Below are positions 1 to 9,100 of a stretch of DNA of 64,000 nucleotides, piece after piece. The notes beneath the pieces are model-generated. The model did not search any database. It worked only from the letters and a program-made list of their open reading frames with translations, and was not told the DNA's origin. Position numbers and translations under genes: made by a program. Each line of letters starts with the position of its first letter. Position 1 is the stretch's first letter. This stretch comes from Nocardioidaceae bacterium (lineage in GTDB: Bacteria; Actinomycetota; Actinomycetes; Propionibacteriales; Nocardioidaceae): the NCBI GenBank assembly GCA_020636935.1, contig JACJWW010000009.1:21043-85042 (forward strand), read 5' to 3'.

Positions 1-1327
1 TGCCGCACGCCGCAACTCGCCGCTCGTGGTCGGCCTCGGCCAGGGCGAGAACTTCCTCGGCTCCGATGTGGCCGCCTTCATCGAGCACACCCGTGATGCC
101 CTTGAGCTCGCCCAAGACCAGGTTGTGACGATCACTCGTGACAGCGTCGAGGTCACCGACTTCGACGGCACTCCAGCCACCGGCAAGCAGTACTACGTCG
201 ATTGGGATCTGTCTGCCGCTGAGAAGGGCGGCTACGACTGGTTCATGCGCAAGGAGATCTTCGAGCAGCCAGAAGTGATCAGCGATGCGCTGCTGGGTCG
301 CCACACACCAGAAGGCACCCTCCAGCTCGATGAAGTGCGGATCAGCGAGGGCGAGCTCCGCGACGTCGACCGGATCGTGGTGATCGGTTGCGGCACCGCC
401 CACTACGCCGGATTGGTCGCCAAATATGCGATCGAGCACTGGACCCGGATCCCGTGCGAGGTCGAGCTGGCTCATGAGTTCCGCTATCGCGACCCGATCT
501 TGACCCGCAACACCTTGGTGGTCGCGATCAGCCAGTCGGGTGAGACCGCAGACACTTTGATGGCGATCAGGTATGCCCGTCAACAGCGCGCCAAGGTACT
601 GGCGATCTGCAATACCAACGGCTCCACGATCCCTCGTGAGTCCGACGCCGTGATCTACACCCATGCTGGCCCGGAGATCGCCGTGGCCTCCACCAAGGGC
701 CTGATCACTCAGCTGATCGCCTGCTATGTGCTCGGCCTCTATCTGGCTCAGGTGCGTGGCACGCTCTACGGCGACGAGATCGCCAACACCATCTCCGCGC
801 TGGGGCAGATGCCCGACAAGGTGCAAGCAGTGCTCGACGATGCCGAGACCGTCTATCAACTCGCCCGTGACCACATTGATGCTTCCTCGATCCTGTTCCT
901 GGGGCGCCATGCCGGCTATCCGGTGGCCCTCGAAGGCGCCCTGAAGCTCAAGGAACTCGCCTATATCCACGCCGAAGGATTTGCCGCCGGTGAGCTCAAG
1001 CACGGGCCGATTGCGCTGATCAAGGAAGGCTTGCCGGTCTTTTGCGTCGTACCCCCCAAGGGACGCGACCAACTGCACGACAAGATGATCTCGGCGATCC
1101 AGGAGATCCGCGCGCGTGGCGCAAAGACGATCGTGCTGGCCGAGGCAGGCGACGACAGTGTGAAGCCTTTTGCCGACGAGCTGATCGAGCTACCCGTCGT
1201 ACCAACCATCCTGCAGCCGGTGGTGGCGCTGATCCCGCTGCAGCTCTTTGCCTGCGAGCTGGCCACGCTGCTTGGAAATGACGTCGATCAACCCCGCAAT
1301 CTAGCCAAGTCGGTCACTGTCGAGTGA
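1..1327 (+). CDS. glmS: Glutamine-fructose-6-phosphate aminotransferase, C-terminal part (5' end outside window)
   Basis: GlmS makes glucosamine-6-phosphate from fructose-6-phosphate and glutamine, the first step to UDP-GlcNAc and peptidoglycan. The reading frame is open from base 2, and the residues before the first in-window GTG (26) read ARRNSPLVVGLG, the usual family motif, so the gene starts upstream and lacks its N-terminal glutaminase domain here only because of the window edge. Two SIS sugar-isomerase domains follow: CGTAHYAG and SQSGETADT in the first, EGALKLKELAYIHAEG in the second. It ends with the family-typical PRNLAKSVTVE. Its TGA overlaps the GTG of acpS (GTGA), which suggests translational coupling. 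The gene points toward glmM, which lies on the opposite strand. Confidence 0.97.
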   Translation, partial: AARRNSPLVVGLGQGENFLGSDVAAFIEHTRDALELAQDQVVTITRDSVEVTDFDGTPATGKQYYVDWDLSAAEKGGYDWFMRKEIFEQPEVISDALLGRHTPEGTLQLDEVRISEGELRDVDRIVVIGCGTAHYAGLVAKYAIEHWTRIPCEVELAHEFRYRDPILTRNTLVVAISQSGETADTLMAIRYARQQRAKVLAICNTNGSTIPRESDAVIYTHAGPEIAVASTKGLITQLIACYVLGLYLAQVRGTLYGDEIANTISALGQMPDKVQAVLDDAETVYQLARDHIDASSILFLGRHAGYPVALEGALKLKELAYIHAEGFAAGELKHGPIALIKEGLPVFCVVPPKGRDQLHDKMISAIQEIRARGAKTIVLAEAGDDSVKPFADELIELPVVPTILQPVVALIPLQLFACELATLLGNDVDQPRNLAKSVTVE

Positions 1328-1668
1328 TCATCGGGATCGGGGTCGATGTGGTTGCCCTCGACCGCTTCGCAGCCGCCATCGAGCGCACCCCGACGCTCCG
1401 TGATCGCTTGCTCACACCGGCCGAGGTCGAGTTGCCTCTCGAGTCGATGGCGGCCAGATTCGCGGCCAAGGAGGCCCTCGCAAAAGCAATGGGGGCGCCG
1501 GGCGACTTGTCATGGCACGATGCTCAAGTGACCAGCAACGGGCAACCCCATTTCGTCCTCAGCGGCAGCGTGGCGGCTCGGGCCAGTGAGCTTGGCGTAC
1601 GCCGCACCCACCTGTCGATCTCGCATGACGCCGGAGTGGCAGTGGCCATGGTGGTCTTGGAGTCCTGA
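1324..1668 (+). CDS. acpS: Holo-[acyl-carrier-protein] synthase
   Basis: AcpS transfers 4'-phosphopantetheine from CoA to the serine of acyl carrier protein in the cytoplasm, activating fatty-acid synthesis. The 114-residue protein has the normal short AcpS length. The N-terminal IGIGVDVVALDRF carries the metal-binding Asp, and FAAKEALAKAMG carries the second signature with the catalytic Glu and Lys. LSISHDAGVAVAMVV near the end is the conserved C-terminal strand. The start is the GTG overlapping the glmS stop. Its own TGA overlaps the next ATG, so glmS, acpS and the following repair enzyme look like one transcript. Confidence 0.96.
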   Translation: MIIGIGVDVVALDRFAAAIERTPTLRDRLLTPAEVELPLESMAARFAAKEALAKAMGAPGDLSWHDAQVTSNGQPHFVLSGSVAARASELGVRRTHLSISHDAGVAVAMVVLES

Positions 1669-3050
1669 TGCGCTACGCCCACACGGTCGACCAAGTACGC
1701 CGCGCAGAAGCAGCGTTGATGGCCCAGGTGCCTGAAGGCACCCTGATGCAGCGGGCTGCGCTGGGCTTGGCGACGGCCATCAGCGACTTCCTCGGTCACA
1801 CCTACGGCGCCCGCGTCTTGTTGGTGGTCGGCTCTGGTGACAACGGCGGCGATGCCCTTTGGGCCGGCGCCATGCTCGCGCGCCGAGGTGCTGCAGTGGA
1901 GGCGATCTGCCTGTCAGGCGTCCCGCACCCGACGGGCATGCCGGCCTTCCTTGCTGCAGGGGGCCAGATCGTAGCCCCGACCGAGACCAAGCGCCCTGAC
2001 GTGGTGGTCGATGCAGTTGTGGGCATCGGCGGCAAACCCGGTCTGCGACCCGATGCCGAGCAGGCCTTCGAGCTCTTCCCGGAGTGTCCAGTGATCGCCG
2101 TGGATGTGCCTTCCGGCGTCGAGGTCGACACTGGTTGTCTGGATGGGGCGGCGGTCTGTGCAGACCTGACCGTCACCTTTGGCACCCACAAGGTCGCCCA
2201 TCTCGTTGAGCCAGCAGCGTCTCGATGCGGCAGCGTCGAGATCGTCGACATCGGGCTTGATCTCCCGACCGCAGCAGTGGAGTCATTTCAAACCAGTGAT
2301 GTCGCCGAGCTCATCGCGCTGCCGTCCGCAAGCGACCACAAATACACCCGCGGGGTCTTGGGGATCAGAGCTGGCTCCAGCACTTATCCAGGCGCGGCAG
2401 TGCTGTGCACGGCCGCAGCAGTCCAGGGCCTGATCGGCATGGTCCGCTATGTCGGCAGCGCGGTCAGCGAAGTACTAACCGCACATCCCGAGGTCGTCGT
2501 CGGCCCGGGCAGGGTCCAGGCATGGGCCGTTGGCTCCGGTGCCGCCGAAGAAGCAGGTAGTGCCCTGGCTGCGGCATTGACCGACGGCGTACCCCTGGTG
2601 ATCGATGCCGACGCCCTGCAGCACGTCTCCGGGCCGCTGCCGATGCCCGTCGTACTCACCCCACATGCTGGCGAGCTCGCCATGATGCTTGCTGTCGAGC
2701 GGGCTGAGATCGAGGCAGCGCAGCTTCATTACGCGCGGCTGGCCGCGGCCCGATTCGAATGCGTCGTACTCCTCAAGGGGCACCACACCCTGATCGCCAG
2801 GCCTGACGGGCGAGCACGGGTCACCACCATCGGCTCGTCGTGGCTGGGCGTGGCTGGGGCTGGCGATGTGCTCACCGGAGTGATCGGGTCGCTACTGGCC
2901 GCGGGGCTCGAGCCCTTCGATGCGGCCAGCGTGGGGTCATGGCTTCATGGCGCAGCCGCCGGTCTGGCAGGTGGCGGCGGGCCGCTCACCCCAATGCAGG
3001 TGGCAGCGAAGCTCCCCGAGGTCGTGCGAGCACTCGTGGCTGAAGGCTGA
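1668..3050 (+). CDS. nnr: Bifunctional NAD(P)H-hydrate epimerase / ADP-dependent dehydratase
   Basis: This enzyme repairs hydrated NADH and NADPH. The N-terminal YjeF_N domain (about residues 1-200) epimerises R- and S-NAD(P)HX; GSGDNGGDAL is its nucleotide-binding motif. The C-terminal carbohydrate-kinase-like domain (about 220-460) dehydrates S-NAD(P)HX using ADP; KYTRGVLGIRAGS, LTPHAGELAMM, VLLKGHHTLIA and GVAGAGDVLTGVIGS are its conserved blocks, the last holding the catalytic Asp. At 460 residues it matches the fused bacterial form. The ATG overlaps the acpS stop by one base (TGATG). Linkage to glmS and acpS is common in Actinobacteria. Confidence 0.95.
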   Translation: MRYAHTVDQVRRAEAALMAQVPEGTLMQRAALGLATAISDFLGHTYGARVLLVVGSGDNGGDALWAGAMLARRGAAVEAICLSGVPHPTGMPAFLAAGGQIVAPTETKRPDVVVDAVVGIGGKPGLRPDAEQAFELFPECPVIAVDVPSGVEVDTGCLDGAAVCADLTVTFGTHKVAHLVEPAASRCGSVEIVDIGLDLPTAAVESFQTSDVAELIALPSASDHKYTRGVLGIRAGSSTYPGAAVLCTAAAVQGLIGMVRYVGSAVSEVLTAHPEVVVGPGRVQAWAVGSGAAEEAGSALAAALTDGVPLVIDADALQHVSGPLPMPVVLTPHAGELAMMLAVERAEIEAAQLHYARLAAARFECVVLLKGHHTLIARPDGRARVTTIGSSWLGVAGAGDVLTGVIGSLLAAGLEPFDAASVGSWLHGAAAGLAGGGGPLTPMQVAAKLPEVVRALVAEG

Positions 3051-3060
3051 CTGAGCCGCG

Positions 3061-3735
3061 ATGGATCCTGACCGTCGGCGCTCACTCATAATCGCGCTGT
3101 TCTATGTCGCCGCACTCGCCTATTCCACTTGGGTGATCGCCCCATGGGTCGGCTCCGAGCTCTCACCACGCACCTCCTTCGTCTCGGAGTTGTACGCTGA
3201 AGGGCAACCCTTCGCACGGCTCTTCCGGCTCAGCGATGCCTTCGCCGGAGCCACTCTGCTCGCTGCAATGTGGCTTTGGCGGGCACCGGCTACGCCAGCC
3301 TGGTGGCGAGTAGGGCGCTGGTCGATCGCTGGTTTTGGCCTGTCCACCATGTTGGATGCGATCTTCCCGATGAGTTGCACCCCGACCAATGACCCGGTGT
3401 GCGAGAAGCGAGATGCGGCCTTCGCAGTGCCGCTGAGCCACAACATCCACAACATCACCTCAACCCTGGCCGGACTCTTCCTCCTGATCGCCTCGGTGGC
3501 GCTGGCGATGGCCCTGGCCCATCACGACCGACAGGTGCCAGAGACCTGGGTCACGTGGACACTGGCGATCCTGCTATTGGCCACGTCTGTCTGGACGATG
3601 TGGGAGATCGTTGCCTTCGAATATTTCGCCCTGCCCGGCCCCGACGCGCTTGGCCTGGCCCAGCGCACGCAGGTGTTCTTGGCGGTCTTGTGGCTGCTCT
3701 ACGTGCCCCACCATCTGAAGTCGATCGGCAAATGA
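3061..3735 (+). CDS. DUF998 family integral membrane protein
   Basis: A 224-residue protein with about six hydrophobic segments, starting with one at residues 8-28. The block LDAIFPMSCTPTNDPVC and the following SHNIHNITSTLAGLF fit the DUF998 family, whose members have a conserved Asp, Pro and Cys pattern between membrane helices. Biochemical function is unknown. It begins 10 bases after the repair enzyme and is followed 7 bases later by a hydrolase gene, so it probably belongs to the glmS transcript. The family call rests on reading the motifs by eye. Confidence 0.7.
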   Translation: MDPDRRRSLIIALFYVAALAYSTWVIAPWVGSELSPRTSFVSELYAEGQPFARLFRLSDAFAGATLLAAMWLWRAPATPAWWRVGRWSIAGFGLSTMLDAIFPMSCTPTNDPVCEKRDAAFAVPLSHNIHNITSTLAGLFLLIASVALAMALAHHDRQVPETWVTWTLAILLLATSVWTMWEIVAFEYFALPGPDALGLAQRTQVFLAVLWLLYVPHHLKSIGK

Positions 3736-3742
3736 CCCGCCG

Positions 3743-4552
3743 ATGATCGCTGAGCCACACCTCCTCGCGGACTTCCCAGACCAGCCCCTCGTCGTGTGTT
3801 TGGGAGGCGCGGGCGGGCTTTGGTCAGAGTGGTTGCCGATCGCTCACCATCTCCACCAAAGGGCCCATGTTGTGTCTGTGCAACGGACCGAAGGCCTCAC
3901 CTCGCTAGCCACTGCTGCGAATGGGGTGGCACAGATCATCGACCGCCAACCAAGCGACTCAGCAGTGCTCGTGGCCCACTCGATGGGTGGTTTCGTGGCT
4001 GAAGCATTGGCCCGGCTCAGGCCAGAGCTCGTCAGTGGTCTGGTGTTGGTCGATGGCAGCGTGGCCACCAGGCCCACCACGCTCAGCTCCATCACAGAGC
4101 GCGCCATCCCGCGCGAGTTCCAGCGATTCAACAACACTTTGCAACGACTGGGAGCACGGCCAATCGTTGGGCCGTTGATCCACAAGATGACTGAGCCCCG
4201 CTCTGCCAGCGTCGACCATGATCGCAGACCGGCGACAGATCGACTGGCCGCCGCGGGCGCCACCTGGGATTTGTTGGCCAGCGATTTGGCCAACTACGAG
4301 CCATGGCAGGAGCAACTCCTGACCCTGCGCAAGAGTCATCCGTTGCCCCAGATCGCCGTCACGGTGATCACTGCACTGCCCTCACACAATTGGTCGAGGT
4401 CATGGGCACGTCAACAAGACGGTGTGGTGCGGGCCCTACGCCGCGAAGGCACCGCACTCCGGGTGCGGCACGTCGTACTCCGTGGTGCGCCGCACCAGGT
4501 GCAGCTGACTCATCCCTCTGAAGTGGCCGATGAGATCAGCGCCCTGCTGTGA
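3743..4552 (+). CDS. Alpha/beta-fold hydrolase
   Basis: A 269-residue predicted cytoplasmic serine hydrolase. The nucleophile elbow is VAHSMGGF (G-x-S-x-G type with Ala-His in front), preceded by LVVCLGGAGGLWSEW, which supplies the oxyanion region. HVVLRGAPHQVQLTHPSEV near the end provides a plausible catalytic His, and an Asp lies in VLVDGSVA. No signal peptide is seen. The substrate cannot be read from the sequence. It starts 7 bases after the DUF998 gene and ends 23 bases before the convergent glmM stop; the short gap holds no clear hairpin. Confidence 0.8.
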   Translation: MIAEPHLLADFPDQPLVVCLGGAGGLWSEWLPIAHHLHQRAHVVSVQRTEGLTSLATAANGVAQIIDRQPSDSAVLVAHSMGGFVAEALARLRPELVSGLVLVDGSVATRPTTLSSITERAIPREFQRFNNTLQRLGARPIVGPLIHKMTEPRSASVDHDRRPATDRLAAAGATWDLLASDLANYEPWQEQLLTLRKSHPLPQIAVTVITALPSHNWSRSWARQQDGVVRALRREGTALRVRHVVLRGAPHQVQLTHPSEVADEISALL

Positions 4553-4575
4553 TGTGCGATTGGTCGTCGGCGCGG

Positions 4576-5922
4576 TCATAGCGCGAGTTGTTGCTTGACA
4601 ACCTCTGCCAGTCGTTCGGCGATCGATTGAGCCTGGTCGGCGGTCTGAGCCTCGACCATCACCCGCACCAAGGACTCCGTGCCCGAGGGTCGTAGCAACA
4701 CCCGACCACCATCGGCCAACTCGGCTTCGGCCTTGGCGACTGCTGCGGCCAGCACGAAGTCGTCGTCTGCGCGCGACTTGTCGACGTCAGAAACATTTAT
4801 CAAGACCTGTGGGAGCCGAGTCATCACTGCAGCGAGGTCGGCCAAGGACTTGCCCGTCTGCTTCATCCGGTCGGCGATGTGCAGTGCGGTCAGGAGCCCA
4901 TCACCGGTGGTGGCGTGGTCGCTCATGATCACATGCCCAGACTGCTCACCGCCCAAGGTGAAGCCGTCTATCTTCATTGCCTCAAGCACATAACGGTCGC
5001 CGACTTTGGTCTGGCGTACCCCGACTCCGGCGGCCTTCATGGCCTGCACAAAGCCCAGATTGCTCATTACCGTGGCCACCACGGTGTCGTGCGCGAGCAC
5101 CCCACGATCCTTCATCGCGAGGGCCAAGATGGCCATGAGCTGGTCTCCATCGACGAGCTCACCATTGCCCGCCACGGCCAGGCATCGGTCAGCATCACCG
5201 TCGAGCGCAAAGCCAGCATCCGCGCCGTGCTCTACGACGGCTGCCTGCAAGAGCTCCAGGTGAGTCGACCCGCAACCCTCGTTGATATTCAACCCATCTG
5301 GCTCATTGCAGATCGCGATCACTTCGGCCCCGGCATCGGCAAATGCCTTGGGGCCGACCTCGTAGGCGGCCCCATGGGCACAATCGAGTACGACGCGCAG
5401 CCCCGCCAGCGAGCCGACCGTGGATGTCAGGTGTGCGGCGTACTCCTCCACTGCGGTGTCATGGGTGATCACTCTGCCGATCTTCTCGCCAAGCGGGCGA
5501 TCCCAGGGCTCTCCGAGGCGGCTCTCGATTTGGCGTTCGATCAGGTCGTCTAGCTTTTCTCCGCCGCGGGCCAAAAACTTGATGCCATTGTCAGGCATCG
5601 GGTTGTGCGAGGCAGACAGCATGACTCCCAGGTCGACACCGAGCGAGTCGGTCAGCCAAGCCACCCCTGGAGTCGGCAGCACTCCCAGGAGAAGTACGTC
5701 GACACCAGCGGAGGCCAAACCAGCCACAACTGCGGCTTCGAGGAATTGCCCCGAAATCCGGGTATCCCGCCCGACCACTGCCAGTGGCCGATGGCCCTCG
5801 AAGGTGCCGAGTTCGGCCAACACGTGGGCAGCCGAAACCGACAGATCCAGCGCCAACTCGGCGGTGAGGGTCTCGTTTGCCAGACCCCGCACCCCGTCGG
5901 TACCGAAGAGTTTCTTGCTCAT
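4576..5922 (-). CDS. glmM: Phosphoglucosamine mutase
   Basis: GlmM converts glucosamine-6-phosphate to glucosamine-1-phosphate, the step after GlmS. The 448-residue protein has the usual length and four-domain layout. [12 protein letters not shown] opens it; [16 protein letters not shown] holds the phosphoserine; ALDGDADRC is the Mg-binding loop; [15 protein letters not shown] binds the sugar; and [15 protein letters not shown] binds phosphate near the C-terminus. It lies 58 bases downstream of rpsI on the same strand, the common actinobacterial rplM-rpsI-glmM order. It is convergent with the glmS-led transcript, so the two successive pathway genes face each other. Confidence 0.97.
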   Translation of the reverse strand: MSKKLFGTDGVRGLANETLTAELALDLSVSAAHVLAELGTFEGHRPLAVVGRDTRISGQFLEAAVVAGLASAGVDVLLLGVLPTPGVAWLTDSLGVDLGVMLSASHNPMPDNGIKFLARGGEKLDDLIERQIESRLGEPWDRPLGEKIGRVITHDTAVEEYAAHLTSTVGSLAGLRVVLDCAHGAAYEVGPKAFADAGAEVIAICNEPDGLNINEGCGSTHLELLQAAVVEHGADAGFALDGDADRCLAVAGNGELVDGDQLMAILALAMKDRGVLAHDTVVATVMSNLGFVQAMKAAGVGVRQTKVGDRYVLEAMKIDGFTLGGEQSGHVIMSDHATTGDGLLTALHIADRMKQTGKSLADLAAVMTRLPQVLINVSDVDKSRADDDFVLAAAVAKAEAELADGGRVLLRPSGTESLVRVMVEAQTADQAQSIAERLAEVVKQQLAL

Positions 5923-5980
5923 CTGGTCACCACACCCCTGTCGGCCAGGATGCCCATGGCAGCGCGCAGCGCCGCCAAGA

Positions 5981-6490
5981 TCAGCGCTTGCTGTATTGCG
6001 GAGCCTTACGGGCCTTCTTCAAGCCAGCCTTCTTGCGCTCGATGATGCGAGCATCGCGAGTCAACAAGCCAGCCTTCTTCAGCAGGGCACGGTTGGCCTC
6101 GACGTCAACAGCATTGAGCGCACGAGCCACACCCAAGCGCAAGGCGCCGGCCTGGCCGGTGATGCCGCCACCGTCGATGCGGGCGATCACGTCGAAGCGG
6201 CCTTCCATGCGCGTGGTGACGAAGGGCTCGTTGACCACTTGCTGGTGCAGCTTGTTGGGGAAGTAGTTGTCAAGGGCACGCCCGTTGACGGTCCACTGGC
6301 CGGTGCCGGGGATGATCCGGACACGAGCCACGGCCTCCTTGCGGCGACCGGTTGCGGCCGCTGGGGCCACATTGGCCACGCGGGCGGGGGTGTCAGGGGT
6401 CGGTGCGCTCTCGCTGGAGTAGGCAACGCCCTCTTCGTTGACGGTGTAGTCGTCTTCGATGTTTTCGGTCACGTCGTTGTTTTCAGCCAC
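5981..6490 (-). CDS. rpsI: 30S ribosomal protein S9 (uS9)
   Basis: The 169-residue protein has the S9 core from about residue 45 ([20 protein letters not shown]) to the basic tail [12 protein letters not shown] that reaches the tRNA in the P site. The first 44 residues are an acidic, low-complexity extension rich in Asn, Glu and Asp, as in several actinobacterial S9 proteins. The start is a GTG with AAGGA seven bases upstream. Its start lies 11 bases after the rplM stop, so the two are a translational pair. Confidence 0.97.
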   Translation of the reverse strand: MAENNDVTENIEDDYTVNEEGVAYSSESAPTPDTPARVANVAPAAATGRRKEAVARVRIIPGTGQWTVNGRALDNYFPNKLHQQVVNEPFVTTRMEGRFDVIARIDGGGITGQAGALRLGVARALNAVDVEANRALLKKAGLLTRDARIIERKKAGLKKARKAPQYSKR

Positions 6491-6501
6491 GTTGAATGTC
6501 C

Positions 6502-6945
6502 TTACTGGGAAATCTGCTTGATCTCGAAGGGCTTGGCCTTCTGGGCGGTGTGCGGGTGCTCAGGGCCTGAATAGACCTTCAACTTCTTGAGCATCTGCCG
6601 GCCGAGGCGGTTCTTGGGCAACATGCCCCAAACGGCCTTCTCGATGGCCTGGCGGGCATCCTTCTCAAGCAGGTCACCAATCGGGGTGGCGGTCAAGCCA
6701 CCGGGATAGCCGGAGTGACGATAGGACATCTTCTTGGTGGCCTTCTGACCTGACAACGCCACCTTGGAGGCGTTGACGATGATCACGAAGTCACCGGTGT
6801 CGACGTGGGGCGCAAAGATGGGCTTGTGCTTGCCACGCAGGAGATTTGCGGTCTGGCTGGCTAGGCGACCAAGGACGATGTCGGTGGCATCGATGACATG
6901 CCATTCGCGCTGGATGTCGCCGGGCTTGGGGCTGTATGTGCGCAC
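6502..6945 (-). CDS. rplM: 50S ribosomal protein L13 (uL13)
   Basis: A 147-residue early-assembly large-subunit protein. [20 protein letters not shown] and [10 protein letters not shown] are conserved L13 blocks, and [27 protein letters not shown] form the C-terminal part. The start is GTG at 6945 with AAGG about nine bases upstream; the N-terminus [11 protein letters not shown] matches actinobacterial L13. It is first in the rplM-rpsI-glmM transcript. The 199 bases upstream contain a hairpin close to the start and no gene. Confidence 0.97.
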   Translation of the reverse strand: MRTYSPKPGDIQREWHVIDATDIVLGRLASQTANLLRGKHKPIFAPHVDTGDFVIIVNASKVALSGQKATKKMSYRHSGYPGGLTATPIGDLLEKDARQAIEKAVWGMLPKNRLGRQMLKKLKVYSGPEHPHTAQKAKPFEIKQISQ

Positions 6946-6972
6946 GCGCTACTGCCTTCTACTCGTTCGTAA

Positions 6973-6994
6973 CTGGTCGGGGGTTCCCGACCAG
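6973..6994 (-). promoter_or_regulatory. Leader hairpin upstream of rplM
   Basis: Nine-base perfect arms, CTGGTCGGG and CCCGACCAG, flank a GGTT loop 28 bases before the rplM start codon. On the transcribed strand the arms read the same with loop AACC. No U-run follows, so it is less likely to be a simple terminator than a leader RNA element or processing site. The gene upstream on this strand ends at 7145, about 150 bases away, so a terminator role for that gene cannot be excluded. Confidence 0.4.
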
Positions 6995-7144
6995 CGGTGT
7001 TGCTGCGACGCCTGACGAACACTGCTCCCGCGACCAACGACCGGTTGACCGATGCTGGGTGGAGTCTGCCTGGCGGATCGAAATCCTCAAGGCGGCAGGA
7101 ATCGCAAGGACAAACACTACCTGTGGCGAGGAGTTAGAGCCAAA

Positions 7145-8905
7145 TCAGCGCTTCAAGAACTCAAAGTTGGCCACCACCGTCACCGGGGCTCCCCCATTCG
7201 GCACATAGATGAGCCGCACCCGGCACTTCACCCGCCCGACTCTCAGAGCGGGATTCTTCGTCGCCCTCGCCCTGCGCTTGGCCTTGGCAAAACTGCGATT
7301 CAACTTCTTGTGCCCAGCCCTGGTCAATGACAAGGTCACCGACGAGCGCCCCGCCGCGAGCGGGGATTTCACCGCTCGCACAAGTGGCCTGCGCTTTGGG
7401 CGCACCGATCGCACAGACAAGCTCCCCGGAGCAGGCGCCACCAAAGACAACTGCGCACGCGCGTTGGGGCCACCGGCCTGTTGATGTACGTCGAAGATGA
7501 TCGGAGTCACCGGGTGCACTGGTGACACAGGCAGCGGACCAGTACGCCACAACTCTCGGGCATGGATCCCATCAGTGGCGGCATACAACAACGCAGGCCC
7601 GAGTGCAGTCAGGCCCACGGGAAAACTGCCACCGGGCCCAGAGTTGATATCCCTGACCATGATGGTGCCTTGGTCAGAGCCGTCGCTGCGCCACAACTCC
7701 GCACCTGCTGATCCATTGTCGGCCGAGAAGTAGAGCTGCGACCCGACGGCCGTGAGCTGGATCGGGTTGCTGCTGGGTGAGCCTGGGTTGATATCCCGTA
7801 CCCTCATCGTACCCAACTCGGTGCCGTCGCTACGCCACAGCTCTGAGCCAGAGTCACCGTCGTCAGCCTGGAAGAACAGGTCTACCCCGACTGCGGTGAG
7901 CTCGCTCAAGTAGGAGCTGTTTGCCTCCGGATTGATGTCCTTGACCATCCCGGTGCCCACTGATGTGCCGTCGCTACGCCACAACTCGGCGCCTTTACCC
8001 GTCCCGTCGTCGGCACGGAAAAACACCTGGTCGCCGACTGCAGTCAACATTGAGGGGCCACTAGACCCTGTCGTGTTGATGTCCTTGACCATCTGGGTGC
8101 CACTGGTGTTGCCATCACTGAGCCAAAGCTCGACACCATTGACACCGTCGTCGGCCGCGAAATAGACCACATCCCCGACCGCAGTCAATGAGGTGGCCGG
8201 GATGTCCTTCACCAACTTGGTGCCCGCCTCGGTACCATCGCTCTTCCAGACAGACACCCCGTTGACCCCATCATTTGCCGTGAAGAAGCCGTCCCCGTCG
8301 CCGACCGTGATCGGCCCAGGATCGCTTGATTGGCTTCCAGGTCGAATGTCTTTGAGCATCGAAGTGCCAGTGAGGGTGCCGTCGCTCTGCCACAACTCCT
8401 TACCGTTTCCGGCATCAACTGCCTCGAAGAGGACTCTCGTGCCCACGACGACAAGGCGATCCGGAGAGCCAGATGCCGCCCCGACGTTGATGTCCTTGAC
8501 CATCGTCGTACCCGCACTCGTGCCGTCGCTCTTCCACAGCTCGGCGCCATTGGCGCCGCTGCCGTCATCTGCTCGGAACAAGACCGTGCTGCCCAGCGCG
8601 GTCAGGGAGGTTGGCGAGCTTCCCAGTGGGCCCGAGCGGATGTCTTTGACCAAAGCAGTACCGGCGGGTGTGCCGTCTGTCTTCCACAGCTCAGCACCAT
8701 GGGTGGGATCTTCAGCGACGAAGAAGGCAACCTGCCCGGCGACCACGAACTCTCTTGGACTGCTCTCCCCCAACCCCGGCGAGATGTCGCGCACCAGATC
8801 TGTTGAATCAGCCGCCGAGGCCGGGGATGCCGCGGCCCATGCAACGGCCAAGCACAGCGAGATCACCACACCCAGCATCCCCTGCACTCGTGGCCGTCTC
8901 AGCAT
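7145..8905 (-). CDS. Secreted ELWxSDGT-repeat protein, probable beta-propeller
   Basis: A Sec signal peptide (about residues 1-31, ending SPASA before ADSTD) is followed by nine units of about 45-50 residues. The unit pattern is LVKDIxPGxxSSxPxxLTAVG, then VFFxADDGxxGxELWxSDGTxxGT. The ELW positions read KTDGT, KSDGT, QSDGT, (V)WKSDGT, LSDGN, RSDGT, RSDGT, RSDGS and a last partial RTG. Alternating short strands and glycine turns suggest a beta-propeller on the outside of the cell. A basic C-terminal domain of about 110 residues (KRRPLVRAVKSPLAAGRSSV onward) may be a cell-wall or adhesion module. No enzyme motif is seen. The start is uncertain: in-frame codons exist up to 8968, and I chose the one giving a clean signal peptide. 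Function unknown. Confidence 0.75.
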   Translation of the reverse strand: MLRRPRVQGMLGVVISLCLAVAWAAASPASAADSTDLVRDISPGLGESSPREFVVAGQVAFFVAEDPTHGAELWKTDGTPAGTALVKDIRSGPLGSSPTSLTALGSTVLFRADDGSGANGAELWKSDGTSAGTTMVKDINVGAASGSPDRLVVVGTRVLFEAVDAGNGKELWQSDGTLTGTSMLKDIRPGSQSSDPGPITVGDGDGFFTANDGVNGVSVWKSDGTEAGTKLVKDIPATSLTAVGDVVYFAADDGVNGVELWLSDGNTSGTQMVKDINTTGSSGPSMLTAVGDQVFFRADDGTGKGAELWRSDGTSVGTGMVKDINPEANSSYLSELTAVGVDLFFQADDGDSGSELWRSDGTELGTMRVRDINPGSPSSNPIQLTAVGSQLYFSADNGSAGAELWRSDGSDQGTIMVRDINSGPGGSFPVGLTALGPALLYAATDGIHARELWRTGPLPVSPVHPVTPIIFDVHQQAGGPNARAQLSLVAPAPGSLSVRSVRPKRRPLVRAVKSPLAAGRSSVTLSLTRAGHKKLNRSFAKAKRRARATKNPALRVGRVKCRVRLIYVPNGGAPVTVVANFEFLKR

Positions 8906-9100
8906 CCCTTCAGGGTAACGCCGAACAGGCAGCGGCATGGGCGGTTCGCGGACCCACAGCCTGCCCATCCTCGTTGTCCGAACCTCGTGCTTCCGGTGGT
9001 AGACCGTGGCCCCATGTCATAGGCTGGAGGTGATCACGACCCGATCCGACGAAGGCAGCGGCACCCATCGGAGCTGAGGCCACACCAAGAAGGAGTTCGC

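Noticed and set aside
5420..6574. Open frame of about 384 codons on the + strand across glmM and rpsI
   Set aside because: It is antisense to two certain genes and shows no family motif.
7145..8905. CRISPR-like or tandem DNA repeat array in the ELWxSDGT gene
   Set aside because: The repetition is at protein level with many silent differences, units are about 140-150 bases and in frame, and there are no spacers.
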